57,416 nucleotides of DNA from Paludibacter sp. (lineage in GTDB: Bacteria > Bacteroidota > Bacteroidia > Bacteroidales > Paludibacteraceae), in contig JAQUYE010000007.1 in NCBI GenBank assembly GCA_028691965.1, positions 1 to 57,416 of the forward strand, written 5' to 3'. This document shows positions 37,088 through 45,588 of this stretch, one piece after another (position 1 is the stretch's first letter; every line of letters starts with the position of its first letter). Both the position numbers and the translations under genes were made by a program. Below the pieces are notes generated by a model. That model did not search any database, was not told the DNA's origin, and saw nothing but the letters and a program-made list of their open reading frames with translations.

Positions 37088-38110
37088 ATGAAAATTGGAA
37101 CTATAGAGTTTAAGGATAGACCTTTGTTTTTAGCACCGATGGAAGACGTTACCGATCCGTCATTTCGCCTTATCTGTAAACGTTTTGGTGCGGATATGTT
37201 ATATACTGAGTTTGTTTCGGCAGATGCCCTGATTCGAAATGTGGAACGTACGGAGCAAAAGCTGACCATTCACGAAGAAGAGCGACCCATTGCTATTCAG
37301 ATTTATGGACGCGATATTGCACCAATGACCGAAGCAGCTAAAATTGCCGAAGCAGCAAAGGCTGATATAGTCGACATCAATTTTGGTTGTCCCGTAAAGA
37401 AGGTGGCCGGCAAAGGGGCAGGGGCCGGTTTATTAAACGATATTCCAAAAATGTTGGGTATTACCAGTTCCATTGTGAAGGCAGTGAATGTACCTGTTAC
37501 AGTTAAAACCCGCCTTGGATGGGATGATTCATCAAAGGTAATTGTCGATCTTGCGCTGCGCTTGCAGGATTGCGGTATAGCTGCTTTAACCATTCATGGT
37601 CGTACACGTGCTCAAATGTACAAGGGCGATGCCGACTGGTCGTTGATTCGTGATGTAAAGAATCATCCGGGTATTCATATTCCGATTATTGGTAATGGCG
37701 ATGTTACGACTCCCGAGCGGGCGAAGTATAATTTCGATACCTACGGGGTAGATGCTGTAATGATTGGCCGGGGATCCATTGGTCGACCCTGGATCTTTAA
37801 GGAGATAAAACATTATTTCGAAACAGGGGAGATCATCGATTTGTTAAGTTTCGACGAGAAGAAAGAAGTATTAAAAGAACATGTGATAGCATCCGTTTAC
37901 TGGCTCGATATTGATAAGTCGGTTTCTATTGATGAAGTTGCCAACCAGCGTCTCAAAGGAATCATACATAGTCGTCGCCACCTGGCAGCAACTCCGGTCT
38001 TTAAAGGTATTCCGAATTTTAAAGAAACACGTATCCAATTATTACGTGCCGATACAATCAATGATTTGTTTGGAATTATCGATTCAATCAATGAACCGGT
38101 TATTGAATAA
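37088..38110 (+). CDS. dusB: tRNA-dihydrouridine synthase
   Basis: 340 residues. The FMN-binding start FLAPMEDVTDPSFR (14-27), the catalytic GCPVKKVAGKGAGAGLL (Cys101) and the IPIIGNGDVTTPERAK and IGRGSIGRPWIF blocks are all present. It reduces uridines in the tRNA D-loop with NAD(P)H. The DusB assignment rather than DusA/DusC is by overall similarity. The 3' end overlaps the tsaE 3' end by 11 bp on the opposite strand. Confidence 0.94.
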   Translation: MKIGTIEFKDRPLFLAPMEDVTDPSFRLICKRFGADMLYTEFVSADALIRNVERTEQKLTIHEEERPIAIQIYGRDIAPMTEAAKIAEAAKADIVDINFGCPVKKVAGKGAGAGLLNDIPKMLGITSSIVKAVNVPVTVKTRLGWDDSSKVIVDLALRLQDCGIAALTIHGRTRAQMYKGDADWSLIRDVKNHPGIHIPIIGNGDVTTPERAKYNFDTYGVDAVMIGRGSIGRPWIFKEIKHYFETGEIIDLLSFDEKKEVLKEHVIASVYWLDIDKSVSIDEVANQRLKGIIHSRRHLAATPVFKGIPNFKETRIQLLRADTINDLFGIIDSINEPVIE

Positions 38111-38525
38111 ATTCCACCTTAATTTTACGGCTGTTGTTCTCTTGCAGCCGGATTGATATTTTAATATACTGGTCGGGTAGGAGAGGAGCAATATTTTCTG
38201 CCCATTCAATAAAACAATAATCTCCCGAGTCGAGGTATTCGGGTATTCCAATATCAAAGGCTTCGCGAAGTGAATTAATGCGGTAACAATCGAAATGATA
38301 AATCGGGTAACCGTCCGACGATTCATATTCGTTTACGATCGAGAAGGTAGGAGAGTTGACAACCTGGGTAACTCCCAGCTGTTTTCCTAGTTCTTTAATC
38401 AGGGTGGTTTTTCCGGCACCCATCTCGCCGTCGACTACAATTACTTTATTCTTTCCGAATTGCTGAACGATTAACTCAGTATTTTCGGAAAGCTGTTCGG
38501 GTGATTGAATTGTTAAATCTATCAT
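38100..38525 (-). CDS. tsaE: tRNA t6A biosynthesis ATPase TsaE
   Basis: 141 residues, the usual size. The P-loop is GEMGAGKT (33-40), followed by SPTFSIVNEYES and HFDCYRI with the conserved His-Asp pair. FIEWAENI matches the late Walker-B-like region. TsaE is the ATPase that works with TsaB and TsaD in making N6-threonylcarbamoyladenosine at tRNA position 37. It lies 77 bp after the uvrC stop on the same strand. Confidence 0.95.
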   Translation of the reverse strand: MIDLTIQSPEQLSENTELIVQQFGKNKVIVVDGEMGAGKTTLIKELGKQLGVTQVVNSPTFSIVNEYESSDGYPIYHFDCYRINSLREAFDIGIPEYLDSGDYCFIEWAENIAPLLPDQYIKISIRLQENNSRKIKVEFIQ

Positions 38526-38602
38526 GTTCGTTTTTTTACCTGATCAACTATAATTTTGATGCTTTATCCTTATCGTATTTACGGCCAGTTTCCCGATTCG
38601 AT

Positions 38603-40432
38603 TTAAATTTTCGATTCTGAACCTGCCAAATCTCCGTGAAAATGAGTATAAACAATTGATGCTCTGTTAGTTCCTAGTATATCTTCTAATTCGTTTAGTT
38701 TAGCATTCTGTATTCTTTTTACGCTTTTAAACTCCTTAATTAAGCTATTTTTAGATTTTTCACCTATTCCTTTAATACTATCCAGTTCGGAAGCAATTTG
38801 TTGTTTGCTTCTTTTCTCTCTGTGAAATGTTATTGCAAACCGGTGAACTTCATCCTGCACGGTTGCCATAAATTTAAATACCGGATCAGTGGGCTTTAAT
38901 CCAATTTCCATCGGGGGAAATCCGTACAACAACTGACTGGTACGGTGTTTTTTATCCTTTGCCAATCCTGCAATTGGAATGCTTAGTCCCAATTCTTCTT
39001 CAGTTACTCTTCTAACTATCTCCATTTGACCGATACCACCATCTGTAATTATAAGATCAGGCAGCGGTGTTTCTTCAGCGATCATTCGCGAATACCTGCG
39101 GAACACCACTTCACGCATGGAGGCATAATCGTCGGGTCCATCGACTGTTTTTATGATATATTTACGGTATTCTTTCTTTGCAGGCTTTCCTTTTTTGAAA
39201 ACCACACAGGCCGCAACTGCATTTGTACCCGATATATTTGAATTATCGAAACACTCAATTGTTGTCGGTAACTTCGGAAGTTTTAATTTATCCTGTATCG
39301 ACTTTAAAATATAGGTTTGTTTTTGTTCGGGATTTAATTTCTCTTTTTGCTTCAGTTTATCCAGCTTAAACTGTTTTACATTTTGAATAGATAAATCCAA
39401 CAGTTTTCGTTTATCTCCCTTTTGAGGTACTGTCATCACTACACCTTTCATTTCGTATTCGAGCGGGTAGGGGAGTATTATTTCTTTCGACTGGCTGTTA
39501 AAGCGGGTTCTTAGTTCGATTATTGCCATGGAAAGCAAATCTTCCCTGGTTTCATCGAGACGCTTCTTGTATTCGATGGTGTAACCCTGAAAAATTGATC
39601 CCTTAGCAACCCGAAGAATGTTTACATAGCAGGCATTCTCATCTTCATCATAACTGAATACATCCGTTTCATCGAGAACTGTATTCGAAATTACAGATTT
39701 TGCCTTATAGTTTTCCAGTAAATCGTACTTAATTTTTAATTGATGTGCTTCTTCGTACCGGAACCGGGCTGATAATTCCTTCATCTGTTCCAGTAACATC
39801 TTACTGATTAGATTTGCATCACCCTTAATAATTGTTTTTACAGCTTCGATGTACTGTGCGTATTGTTCTTCGGTTTCGAGCCCCTGACAGCCCCCATTGC
39901 ATTTTTTAATGTGGTATTGCAAACACACCTTGAATTTCTGAGCCTTAATGTTCTCTTTTGATAAAAACAGCCTACAGGTACGAAGTGGGTATAATTCGTG
40001 AATAAAATCAAGTAAAGTGTTTATTGCATAGCCTGAACTATACGGACCGAAATAGGTGGATCCGTTTTTTATAATATTTCTGGTCTTAAATATGCGCGGA
40101 AAAGGCTCGTTGGTTATACAAATACTTGGATAGGTTTTACCATCTTTCAACAATACATTGTAGCGTGGTTGGTATTGTTTTATCAGGTTATTTTCCAGTA
40201 AAAGGGCATCCTCTTCCGTTTCAACAACAATGTATTTTAGCGAGGCAATATTCTTTACCAGTACATTTGTCTTGCCGTATTCATGTACTTTGTTAAAGTA
40301 GGACGACACTCTTTTCTTCAGATTTTTTGCTTTACCAACATAGATAATCTCATCCTGATTATTGAAATACTGGTATACCCCCGGTTCGTCGGGGAGGGCG
40401 GCTATCTGTATTTTAAGAGCGTCCTTGTTCAT
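38603..40432 (-). CDS. uvrC: UvrABC excinuclease subunit C
   Basis: 609 residues. The N-terminal GIY-YIG nuclease domain is VYQYFNNQDEIIYVGKAKNLKKRV (19-42); a UVR domain at about 205-240 binds UvrB; the RNase H-like 5'-incision domain carries CFDNSNISGT; the C-terminus has a helix-hairpin-helix (SIKGIGEKSKNSLIKEF). It makes both incisions in nucleotide excision repair. The 69 bp upstream, between it and mnmG, contain two parS palindromes, so ParB binding could influence its expression. Confidence 0.97.
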   Translation of the reverse strand: MNKDALKIQIAALPDEPGVYQYFNNQDEIIYVGKAKNLKKRVSSYFNKVHEYGKTNVLVKNIASLKYIVVETEEDALLLENNLIKQYQPRYNVLLKDGKTYPSICITNEPFPRIFKTRNIIKNGSTYFGPYSSGYAINTLLDFIHELYPLRTCRLFLSKENIKAQKFKVCLQYHIKKCNGGCQGLETEEQYAQYIEAVKTIIKGDANLISKMLLEQMKELSARFRYEEAHQLKIKYDLLENYKAKSVISNTVLDETDVFSYDEDENACYVNILRVAKGSIFQGYTIEYKKRLDETREDLLSMAIIELRTRFNSQSKEIILPYPLEYEMKGVVMTVPQKGDKRKLLDLSIQNVKQFKLDKLKQKEKLNPEQKQTYILKSIQDKLKLPKLPTTIECFDNSNISGTNAVAACVVFKKGKPAKKEYRKYIIKTVDGPDDYASMREVVFRRYSRMIAEETPLPDLIITDGGIGQMEIVRRVTEEELGLSIPIAGLAKDKKHRTSQLLYGFPPMEIGLKPTDPVFKFMATVQDEVHRFAITFHREKRSKQQIASELDSIKGIGEKSKNSLIKEFKSVKRIQNAKLNELEDILGTNRASIVYTHFHGDLAGSESKI

Positions 40433-40454
40433 CTATATTAGCTGCTTTTCTTTC

Positions 40455-40472
40455 ACGTTCCACGTGGAACGT
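40455..40472. promoter_or_regulatory. parS site 1 (ParB-binding centromere)
   Basis: An 18-bp perfect palindrome ACGTTCCACGTGGAACGT. The 14-bp core GTTCCACGTGGAAC equals the core of the Pseudomonas-type parS TGTTCCACGTGGAACA and one arm-substitution from the B. subtilis form. It lies between the uvrC start and the mnmG stop. Confidence 0.85.
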
Positions 40473-40480
40473 TTTATTTA

Positions 40481-40496
40481 TGTTCCACGTGGAACT
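40481..40496. promoter_or_regulatory. parS site 2 (ParB-binding centromere)
   Basis: TGTTCCACGTGGAACT: the same 14-bp palindromic core (40482-40495), 15 of 16 positions of the classic parS. Its centre is 25 bp from that of site 1, so the two form a tandem pair. Confidence 0.87.
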
Positions 40497-40501
40497 ATGT
40501 T

Positions 40502-42376
40502 TTACCTACCCAATAAAACAAGTAAAACATTCACATCGCTTGGCGAAATACCGGGTATTCTACTCGCTTGTCCTATTGTTTCGGGGTTAATTTTAATTAG
40601 TTTTTGTCGTGCTTCTGTTGAGAGCGACTGTATGCTGGCATAATCCACTCTGCCCGTCAGGGGAATGTTTTCAAGCCGAAGTAATTTTTGGGCAATCAAT
40701 CGTTCACGTTCAATATAGCCTTCGTATTTAATAATAACTTCAGCAGCTTCAATAATTTCTTCACGGCGTGAAGGTAGTTCGTCAATCTTTTTCTGTAGTC
40801 CCGGTACAGCTCCTGCCAGTTCAGTAATTCCGAATTGAGGGCGTAGTATTAGATCGTACAGCTTACATCCATGTCTTAACTCTGCAGAGTTCTTATCCTG
40901 CAGAAAGTCTTTCACCTGTTGTGGCTTTACGGAGTAGTTTTTGACAAACTCAATCAGCTTTTCTATATCCTGTTTTTTAGTAGTAAACTGATCGTACCGA
41001 TCTTGTTTTACAAGTCCGATTGAATATCCTTTGGGAGTGAGTCGCACATCAGCATCATCTTGTCGAAGCAACAAGCGATATTCGGCACGGGAGGTAAACA
41101 TCCGATAAGGTTCGTCAACGCCTTTTGTTACCAGGTCGTCGATAAGAACTCCAATATAGGCTTCATCGCGTCCCAAAATGAATGGAGTGCCACCCGTACA
41201 GTTTTGATGAGCATTAATGCCGGCTATGATTCCCTGGCCGGCAGCTTCCTCGTAGCCAGTAGTACCGTTTATTTGTCCCGCGAAAAACAGATTCTTAATC
41301 AGCTTTGTCTCGAGTGTATGGTTTAGTTGAGTAGGATCAAAGAAATCGTATTCGATAGCATACCCCGGGCGGTAGAGTTGTGCATTTTCAAGTCCGGGAA
41401 CGGTTTGTATGGCCCGTATCTGAACATCGAGTGGGAGAGAGGAGGAGAACCCGTTTACGTAATATTCCTGCGAATCCACACCTTCCGGTTCGAGGAATAG
41501 CTGGTGAGCAGTTTTGTCGGCAAAGGTGATAATTTTAGTTTCGATACTCGGACAATATCGCGGTCCGATGCTCTGGATTTGGCCGTTGTATAAGGGCGAA
41601 AAAGCAAGACCTTCGCGAAGTATTTCATGCGTCTTTTCGTTCGTATAGGTAATCCAGCAGCTCATCTGTTTTAGATTCCTGCCTACACCTTCCAGAAATG
41701 AAAATTTATGAAAATCATTTTCTCCCTGTTGTTCACTCATTTTCGAGAAGTCGATGGTTCGTCCGTCAATGCGACAGGGAGTACCTGTTTTCATTCGATC
41801 GGTTCGGAATCCTATCGACTTTAATTGTTCTGTGAGACCGTAGGAGGCCGGCTCGGAGATACGACCACCTGCCTGCTGCTTCTTACCAATGTGAAGTAAG
41901 CCTGTAAGGAAGGTGCCAGCCGTAAGGATAACAGCTTTTGTCCTGATGGTAACACCAAGGGCTGTGGTAACTCCGGTTACCTGCCCGTTCTCAAATTCGA
42001 GTCCGGTGACAGTGTCCTGCCAAAGGTATAAATTGGGAGTATTGGTGATTATTTTAATCCATTCCTGAATAAATTGATGACGATCACTCTGCGAGCGGGG
42101 GCTCCACATGGCTGGTCCCTTTGATCGGTTCAGCATGCGAAACTGGATAGCACTGCGGTCGGTAACAATTCCCATCTGACCGCCAAGCGCATCTACTTCC
42201 CTGACAATCTGACCCTTAGCTATTCCGCCTACGGCCGGATTACAACTCATCTGACCAATCTTATTCATATCCATAGTGATCAGAAGAGTCTTCGAACCCA
42301 GGTTTGCCGAGGCACAAGCAGCTTCATTTCCGGCATGTCCTGCACCAATTACTACAACATCGTATGTAAAATCCAT
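40502..42376 (-). CDS. mnmG: tRNA uridine-5-carboxymethylaminomethyl modification enzyme MnmG (GidA)
   Basis: 624 residues, full length. The FAD-binding loop is GAGHAGNEAACA (11-22); CNPAVGGIAKGQIVREVDALGG, KTGTPCRIDGRTIDF and RAEYRLLLRQDNAD-like RAEYRLLLRQDDADVRL are the standard MnmG blocks. With MnmE it builds the cmnm5 group at the wobble U34 of tRNAs. mnmG is often origin-proximal in other bacteria, matching the parS sites at its 3' end. A TACTTTTG -7 box facing this gene lies at 42405-42398. Confidence 0.97.
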   Translation of the reverse strand: MDFTYDVVVIGAGHAGNEAACASANLGSKTLLITMDMNKIGQMSCNPAVGGIAKGQIVREVDALGGQMGIVTDRSAIQFRMLNRSKGPAMWSPRSQSDRHQFIQEWIKIITNTPNLYLWQDTVTGLEFENGQVTGVTTALGVTIRTKAVILTAGTFLTGLLHIGKKQQAGGRISEPASYGLTEQLKSIGFRTDRMKTGTPCRIDGRTIDFSKMSEQQGENDFHKFSFLEGVGRNLKQMSCWITYTNEKTHEILREGLAFSPLYNGQIQSIGPRYCPSIETKIITFADKTAHQLFLEPEGVDSQEYYVNGFSSSLPLDVQIRAIQTVPGLENAQLYRPGYAIEYDFFDPTQLNHTLETKLIKNLFFAGQINGTTGYEEAAGQGIIAGINAHQNCTGGTPFILGRDEAYIGVLIDDLVTKGVDEPYRMFTSRAEYRLLLRQDDADVRLTPKGYSIGLVKQDRYDQFTTKKQDIEKLIEFVKNYSVKPQQVKDFLQDKNSAELRHGCKLYDLILRPQFGITELAGAVPGLQKKIDELPSRREEIIEAAEVIIKYEGYIERERLIAQKLLRLENIPLTGRVDYASIQSLSTEARQKLIKINPETIGQASRIPGISPSDVNVLLVLLGR

Positions 42377-42508
42377 TTCTTATTTAAATATAACCTGCAA
42401 AAGTATTAAAATAGTAGCTATAATGTTGACAAATACTGTGTAGATTAGTGTTTTTAAAAGAATATTTGCTTAAAAGGTTGAGACTGTCAGCTTAGGAGCG
42501 GGTTAAAA

Positions 42509-42548
42509 TGTCAATTTGACAGGAAAGCAATAATGGCACTTATTTTGA
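42509..42548 (+). promoter_or_regulatory. htpG upstream region: inverted repeat and sigma-54-like promoter
   Basis: TGTCAA-T-TTGACA (42509-42521) is an inverted repeat with perfect 6-bp arms. Twelve bases later TGGCAC (42534-42539), five bases, then TTGA (42545-42548) gives GG and G at the sigma-54 -24/-12 spacing, with A in place of the final consensus C. ATG at 42602. Sigma-54 use is inferred. Confidence 0.45.
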
Positions 42549-42601
42549 TAAATACGAAGCCATTATAATTGTCAATCAACAAATTAACTAAAAAGTATAA
42601 T

Positions 42602-44656
42602 ATGTCAAAAGGAAACATCGGGGTTACCAGTGATAATATCTTCCCCGTAATCAAGAAATTTTTGTATAGTGATCACGAAATCTTTCTGCGCGAACTGGTT
42701 TCGAATGCGGTGGATGCTTCTCAGAAGCTGAAAACACTTGCTGCTGTAGGAGAATTTAAAGGTGATCTGGGCGAATTAAAGGTTTATGTATCAGTCGATA
42801 AGAAAAAAGGAACACTTACTATTTCGGATAGAGGTGTAGGGATGACGGCTGAAGAAATTGATCGTTATATCAACCAGATAGCGTTTTCGGGAGCGGAAGA
42901 GTTTCTTGAAAAATATAAAAACGACGCTCAGGCAATTATTGGTCACTTCGGACTTGGATTCTATTCTTCGTTTATGGTATCCAAAAAAGTGGAGATTTTT
43001 ACGCAATCCTACAAAGACGATTCGGTAGCACAGCATTGGTCGTGCAAGGGTGATCCTGAATATACACTTGAAGAAACCATCAAGTCGGAACGTGGTACTG
43101 ATATTGTTCTTCATATCGACGACGAAAATAAAGAGTTTCTTGAAGAATCAAGAATTAAGGAACTGCTTACCAAGTACTGTAAATTCCTTCCCGTAGAGAT
43201 TGTTTTCGGAAAGGTGAAAGAGTGGAAAGAGGGTAAAGAAGTAGAAACGGATAAGGATAATATTATTAATAATACGACTCCTGCATGGACAAAGAAACCC
43301 ATCGATTTAAAGGAAGAAGATTATACGTCCTTTTACCGCGAATTGTATCCGATGAGCGAGGATCCTTTGTTCCATATTCATTTGAATGTCGATTTTCCGT
43401 TTAATCTTACCGGTATTCTCTATTTCCCCAAAATTAAAAACAACATTGAATTACAGCGTAACAAGATCCAGTTGTACAGCAATCAGGTATATGTTACCGA
43501 TCATGTTGAAAATATAGTTCCCGATTACCTTACTTTGCTTCACGGTGTAATCGACTCACCCGATATCCCCCTGAACGTATCCCGAAGTTACCTTCAGAGC
43601 GATGCTAATGTAAAGAAGATATCCGGACACATCACTAAAAAAGTAGCTGATCGTCTGACCGAAATCTTCAAAAACGACCGCACTCAATTTGAAAACAAAT
43701 GGGACGATCTGAAGATTTTCATCCAGTACGGTATGCTCAGCGAAGAAAAATTCTACGAAAAAGCCGAAAAGTTTGCCTTGCTGAAGAATGTTGACGGCAA
43801 ATATTTTACCTTCGAGGAATACAAGGAGCTGGTTAAGGAAGAGCAAAAAGACAAGAACGGTGACCTGATTTACCTCTACACCACTCAACGTGATGAGCAA
43901 TTCAGTTACATTCAGCATGCTAAAGACAAAGGCTATGATGTACTGCTCATGGACGGTCAGTTAGACGTACACCTGGTAAGTCAGCTCGAACAAAAATTCG
44001 AAAAAACACGCTTTGTAAGGGTGGATAGCGATACTGTTGAGAAATTAATTCAGAAAGAGGATCTGAATGAAGTTGAATTATCAGACAATCAAAAAGATGA
44101 ATTAACAACGGTATTCAAATCGCAGCTTCCGTCGATCGACAAGACCGAATTCACTATCGCATTTGAAAAGCTGTCGCCAACCGCCAATCCTGTATTCGTT
44201 ACTCAGAATGAATTCATGCGCCGTATGAAGGAAATGTCGGCACTCCAGGGTGGAATGATGAGCTTTTATGGTGAAATGCCCGATAGCTATAACCTGGTTG
44301 TTAATACCGCACATCCCCTGGTTGAACGTTTGATCAGTGAGGAAGAAAAAGCCCTGGGAAATGACTTACAACCGATACTTTCGGAAGTTTCGGAATTGGA
44401 AACTAAACGCAAAGAATTGAAAGACAGTCATAAGGACAAAAAAGAAGAGGAAATTCCACAGGAAGAAAGTGCTCAACTGGATGAACTGCAGACTCAACTC
44501 GACGAACTTAAATCCAGGAAAGAATCACTGCTTAAAACCTATGCTTCGGGCAACAAGCAGGTTCGTCAGCTCATCGACCTTGCCCTTTTGGCCAACAATA
44601 TGTTGAAAGGTGAAGCCCTGGCTAATTTTGTAAAGCGAAGTGTGGAGCTTATGTAA
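42602..44656 (+). CDS. htpG: Molecular chaperone HtpG (Hsp90)
   Basis: 684 residues from the ATG at 42602 (MSKGNIGVTSDNIFPVIKKF); a longer start at 42569 adds an unusual basic leader. The GHKL ATPase pocket shows ELVSNAVDASQKL, DRGVGM and GHFGLGFYSSFMV. The charged linker between N and middle domains is short, and a Glu/Lys-rich coil (about 600-655) precedes the C-terminal dimerisation end, a Bacteroidales feature. A cytoplasmic stress chaperone. A hairpin terminator follows at 44770-44806, and unusual promoter elements precede it. Confidence 0.96.
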   Translation: MSKGNIGVTSDNIFPVIKKFLYSDHEIFLRELVSNAVDASQKLKTLAAVGEFKGDLGELKVYVSVDKKKGTLTISDRGVGMTAEEIDRYINQIAFSGAEEFLEKYKNDAQAIIGHFGLGFYSSFMVSKKVEIFTQSYKDDSVAQHWSCKGDPEYTLEETIKSERGTDIVLHIDDENKEFLEESRIKELLTKYCKFLPVEIVFGKVKEWKEGKEVETDKDNIINNTTPAWTKKPIDLKEEDYTSFYRELYPMSEDPLFHIHLNVDFPFNLTGILYFPKIKNNIELQRNKIQLYSNQVYVTDHVENIVPDYLTLLHGVIDSPDIPLNVSRSYLQSDANVKKISGHITKKVADRLTEIFKNDRTQFENKWDDLKIFIQYGMLSEEKFYEKAEKFALLKNVDGKYFTFEEYKELVKEEQKDKNGDLIYLYTTQRDEQFSYIQHAKDKGYDVLLMDGQLDVHLVSQLEQKFEKTRFVRVDSDTVEKLIQKEDLNEVELSDNQKDELTTVFKSQLPSIDKTEFTIAFEKLSPTANPVFVTQNEFMRRMKEMSALQGGMMSFYGEMPDSYNLVVNTAHPLVERLISEEEKALGNDLQPILSEVSELETKRKELKDSHKDKKEEEIPQEESAQLDELQTQLDELKSRKESLLKTYASGNKQVRQLIDLALLANNMLKGEALANFVKRSVELM

Positions 44657-44769
44657 TTGTTAATTGTTAGTTGTAAGTTGTTAATGAGGGTTGTGCGCTG
44701 TAGATTGCTTTACCTGAAATCTACGATTTGACTACTCTAATCTCAGCAATTTACAGGTTGATAGATCGT

Positions 44770-44806
44770 AAAAGGAGGAGAAGCGCATAGCTTTTTCTCC
44801 TTTTTT
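44770..44806 (+). terminator. Rho-independent terminator of htpG
   Basis: Stem aaaaggaggagaagc (44770-44784) against gctttttctcctttt (44790-44804), with two G.T/mismatch positions, a 5-base loop and a T-run continuing to 44806. Confidence 0.78.
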
Positions 44807-44883
44807 AATACTTTTTGGTCCATAATTTAACATATAACACTTAACACATAACACTTAAAAATTCAACCCTGTGTGAGTAACCG

Positions 44884-45037
44884 GCATATGTCATATGATA
44901 AATCCGCATATGTCATATAACAGATTCCCATATGTCATGTAACAGACCCGCATATGTCATATGACAAACCCGCATATGACATATGGCAGTTGCGCACATG
45001 ACATATAACGAACCCGCACATGACATATGCGGGTTTG
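44884..45037. repeat. Tandem array of seven 22-bp units with CATATG palindromes
   Basis: Seven consecutive units of exactly 22 bp. Units 1-4 (44884-44971) carry CATATGTCATATG or close variants with T at the centre; units 5-7 (44972-45037) carry CATATGACATATG-like cores, the reverse complement, with A at the centre. Tails are CA/T-rich (gacaaaccc, aacgaaccc types). Unit 7 ends in gcgggtttg, complementary to the acccgc joints, so hairpins such as 45011-45018 with 45028-45035 can form. Confidence 0.9.
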
Positions 45038-45145
45038 TTATAAGAGGTGTGATAAGCTATACGCCCGGGTATTCTGATTGTATACCGGTAAGCATTTTGT
45101 GAATCAGCTTAAGCCTTTTTAGCGCTTATAAAGGAGGGGAGTGAG

Positions 45146-45394
45146 ATGAATCAGCGAGAGGATAGTGATAAAACATCGAAGGCAGATGTGCAGTTTGTAA
45201 ACCGGAATCCGCACCGCAAGTATTTAATAAAAGTTAAATCCGGTATCGACACGTTAAACGTAGCAGGGTGGATCGGCTTACAATCGGATAAGTTAAGAAC
45301 ACCAACTGTGGTTGGAGTGGTAACACTCAGGAAAATCAGGATGGAAGGCACAGCTGTTAACTTGCAAAAAGCAGTTGGCAGGATAAGGGGATAA
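45146..45394 (+). CDS. Doubtful small ORF with a strong Shine-Dalgarno sequence
   Basis: 82 codons, basic, no recognised domain, no signal peptide. The only support is an aaggagg-type ribosome-binding site (about 45131-45137) eight or so bases before the ATG, unusual because Bacteroidota genes mostly lack one. A 137-codon frame on the opposite strand covers the same bases, which argues for low-information sequence rather than two genes. It could be a remnant of a mobile gene or no gene at all. Confidence 0.2.
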   Translation: MNQREDSDKTSKADVQFVNRNPHRKYLIKVKSGIDTLNVAGWIGLQSDKLRTPTVVGVVTLRKIRMEGTAVNLQKAVGRIRG

Positions 45395-45514
45395 GGTAAG
45401 GATTGGACATAACTTCGGGGAGTCACACCAGCGAACTGAAGGACTGCTACAAGGAATATATACAGGAAGAGGACGACTATCATGGGGGACAAAGATAGCG
45501 TAGCTGAACACATA

Positions 45515-45572
45515 AAAATTGCACATATGTGGCGGAAAATTGCACAAATGTGATTAATTTTCACCTCAGGTG
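45515..45572. repeat. Nested palindromic direct repeats, possible insertion-sequence end
   Basis: AAAATTGCACATATGTG (45515-45531) and AAAATTGCACAAATGTG (45536-45552) agree at 16 of 17 positions; a third related element with CACCTCAGGTG is at 45562-45572. Palindrome starts are 21 and 19 bp apart. Multiple 20-bp-spaced terminal repeats occur at ends of IS21-family elements; no transposase is present here. Confidence 0.6.
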
Positions 45573-45588
45573 TAGTAGGCCGGCCATT

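Larger units (their letters stand above)
44657..45588. other. Gene-poor interval between htpG and rodA
   Basis: About 930 bp with no gene I can defend. It holds, left to right: repetitive T/G-rich sequence just after htpG, the htpG terminator, short direct repeats of an aacacttaa type (about 44830-44865), the 22-bp tandem array (44884-45037), a weak 82-codon reading frame (45146-45394), and the nested palindromic repeats (45515-45572) ending 17 bp before the rodA stop. Confidence 0.7.

Noticed and set aside
40433-40501. mnmG-uvrC gap as a transcription terminator
   Set aside because: The palindromes have no loop and no T-run, and their sequence equals parS, so centromere function explains them better.
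42541-42547. Standard -7 box (tattttg) for htpG
   Set aside because: One base short of TAnnTTTG; it overlaps the sigma-54-like element and I could not decide between them, so it is not listed separately.
44884-45037. CRISPR array
   Set aside because: Units are contiguous 22-bp repeats with no unique spacers of CRISPR length and no cas genes nearby.
45151-45564. 137-codon ORF on the minus strand in the htpG-rodA gap
   Set aside because: Its sequence is hydrophobic low-information product, overlaps another weak frame, and has no recognisable domain or promoter; the gap looks non-coding.
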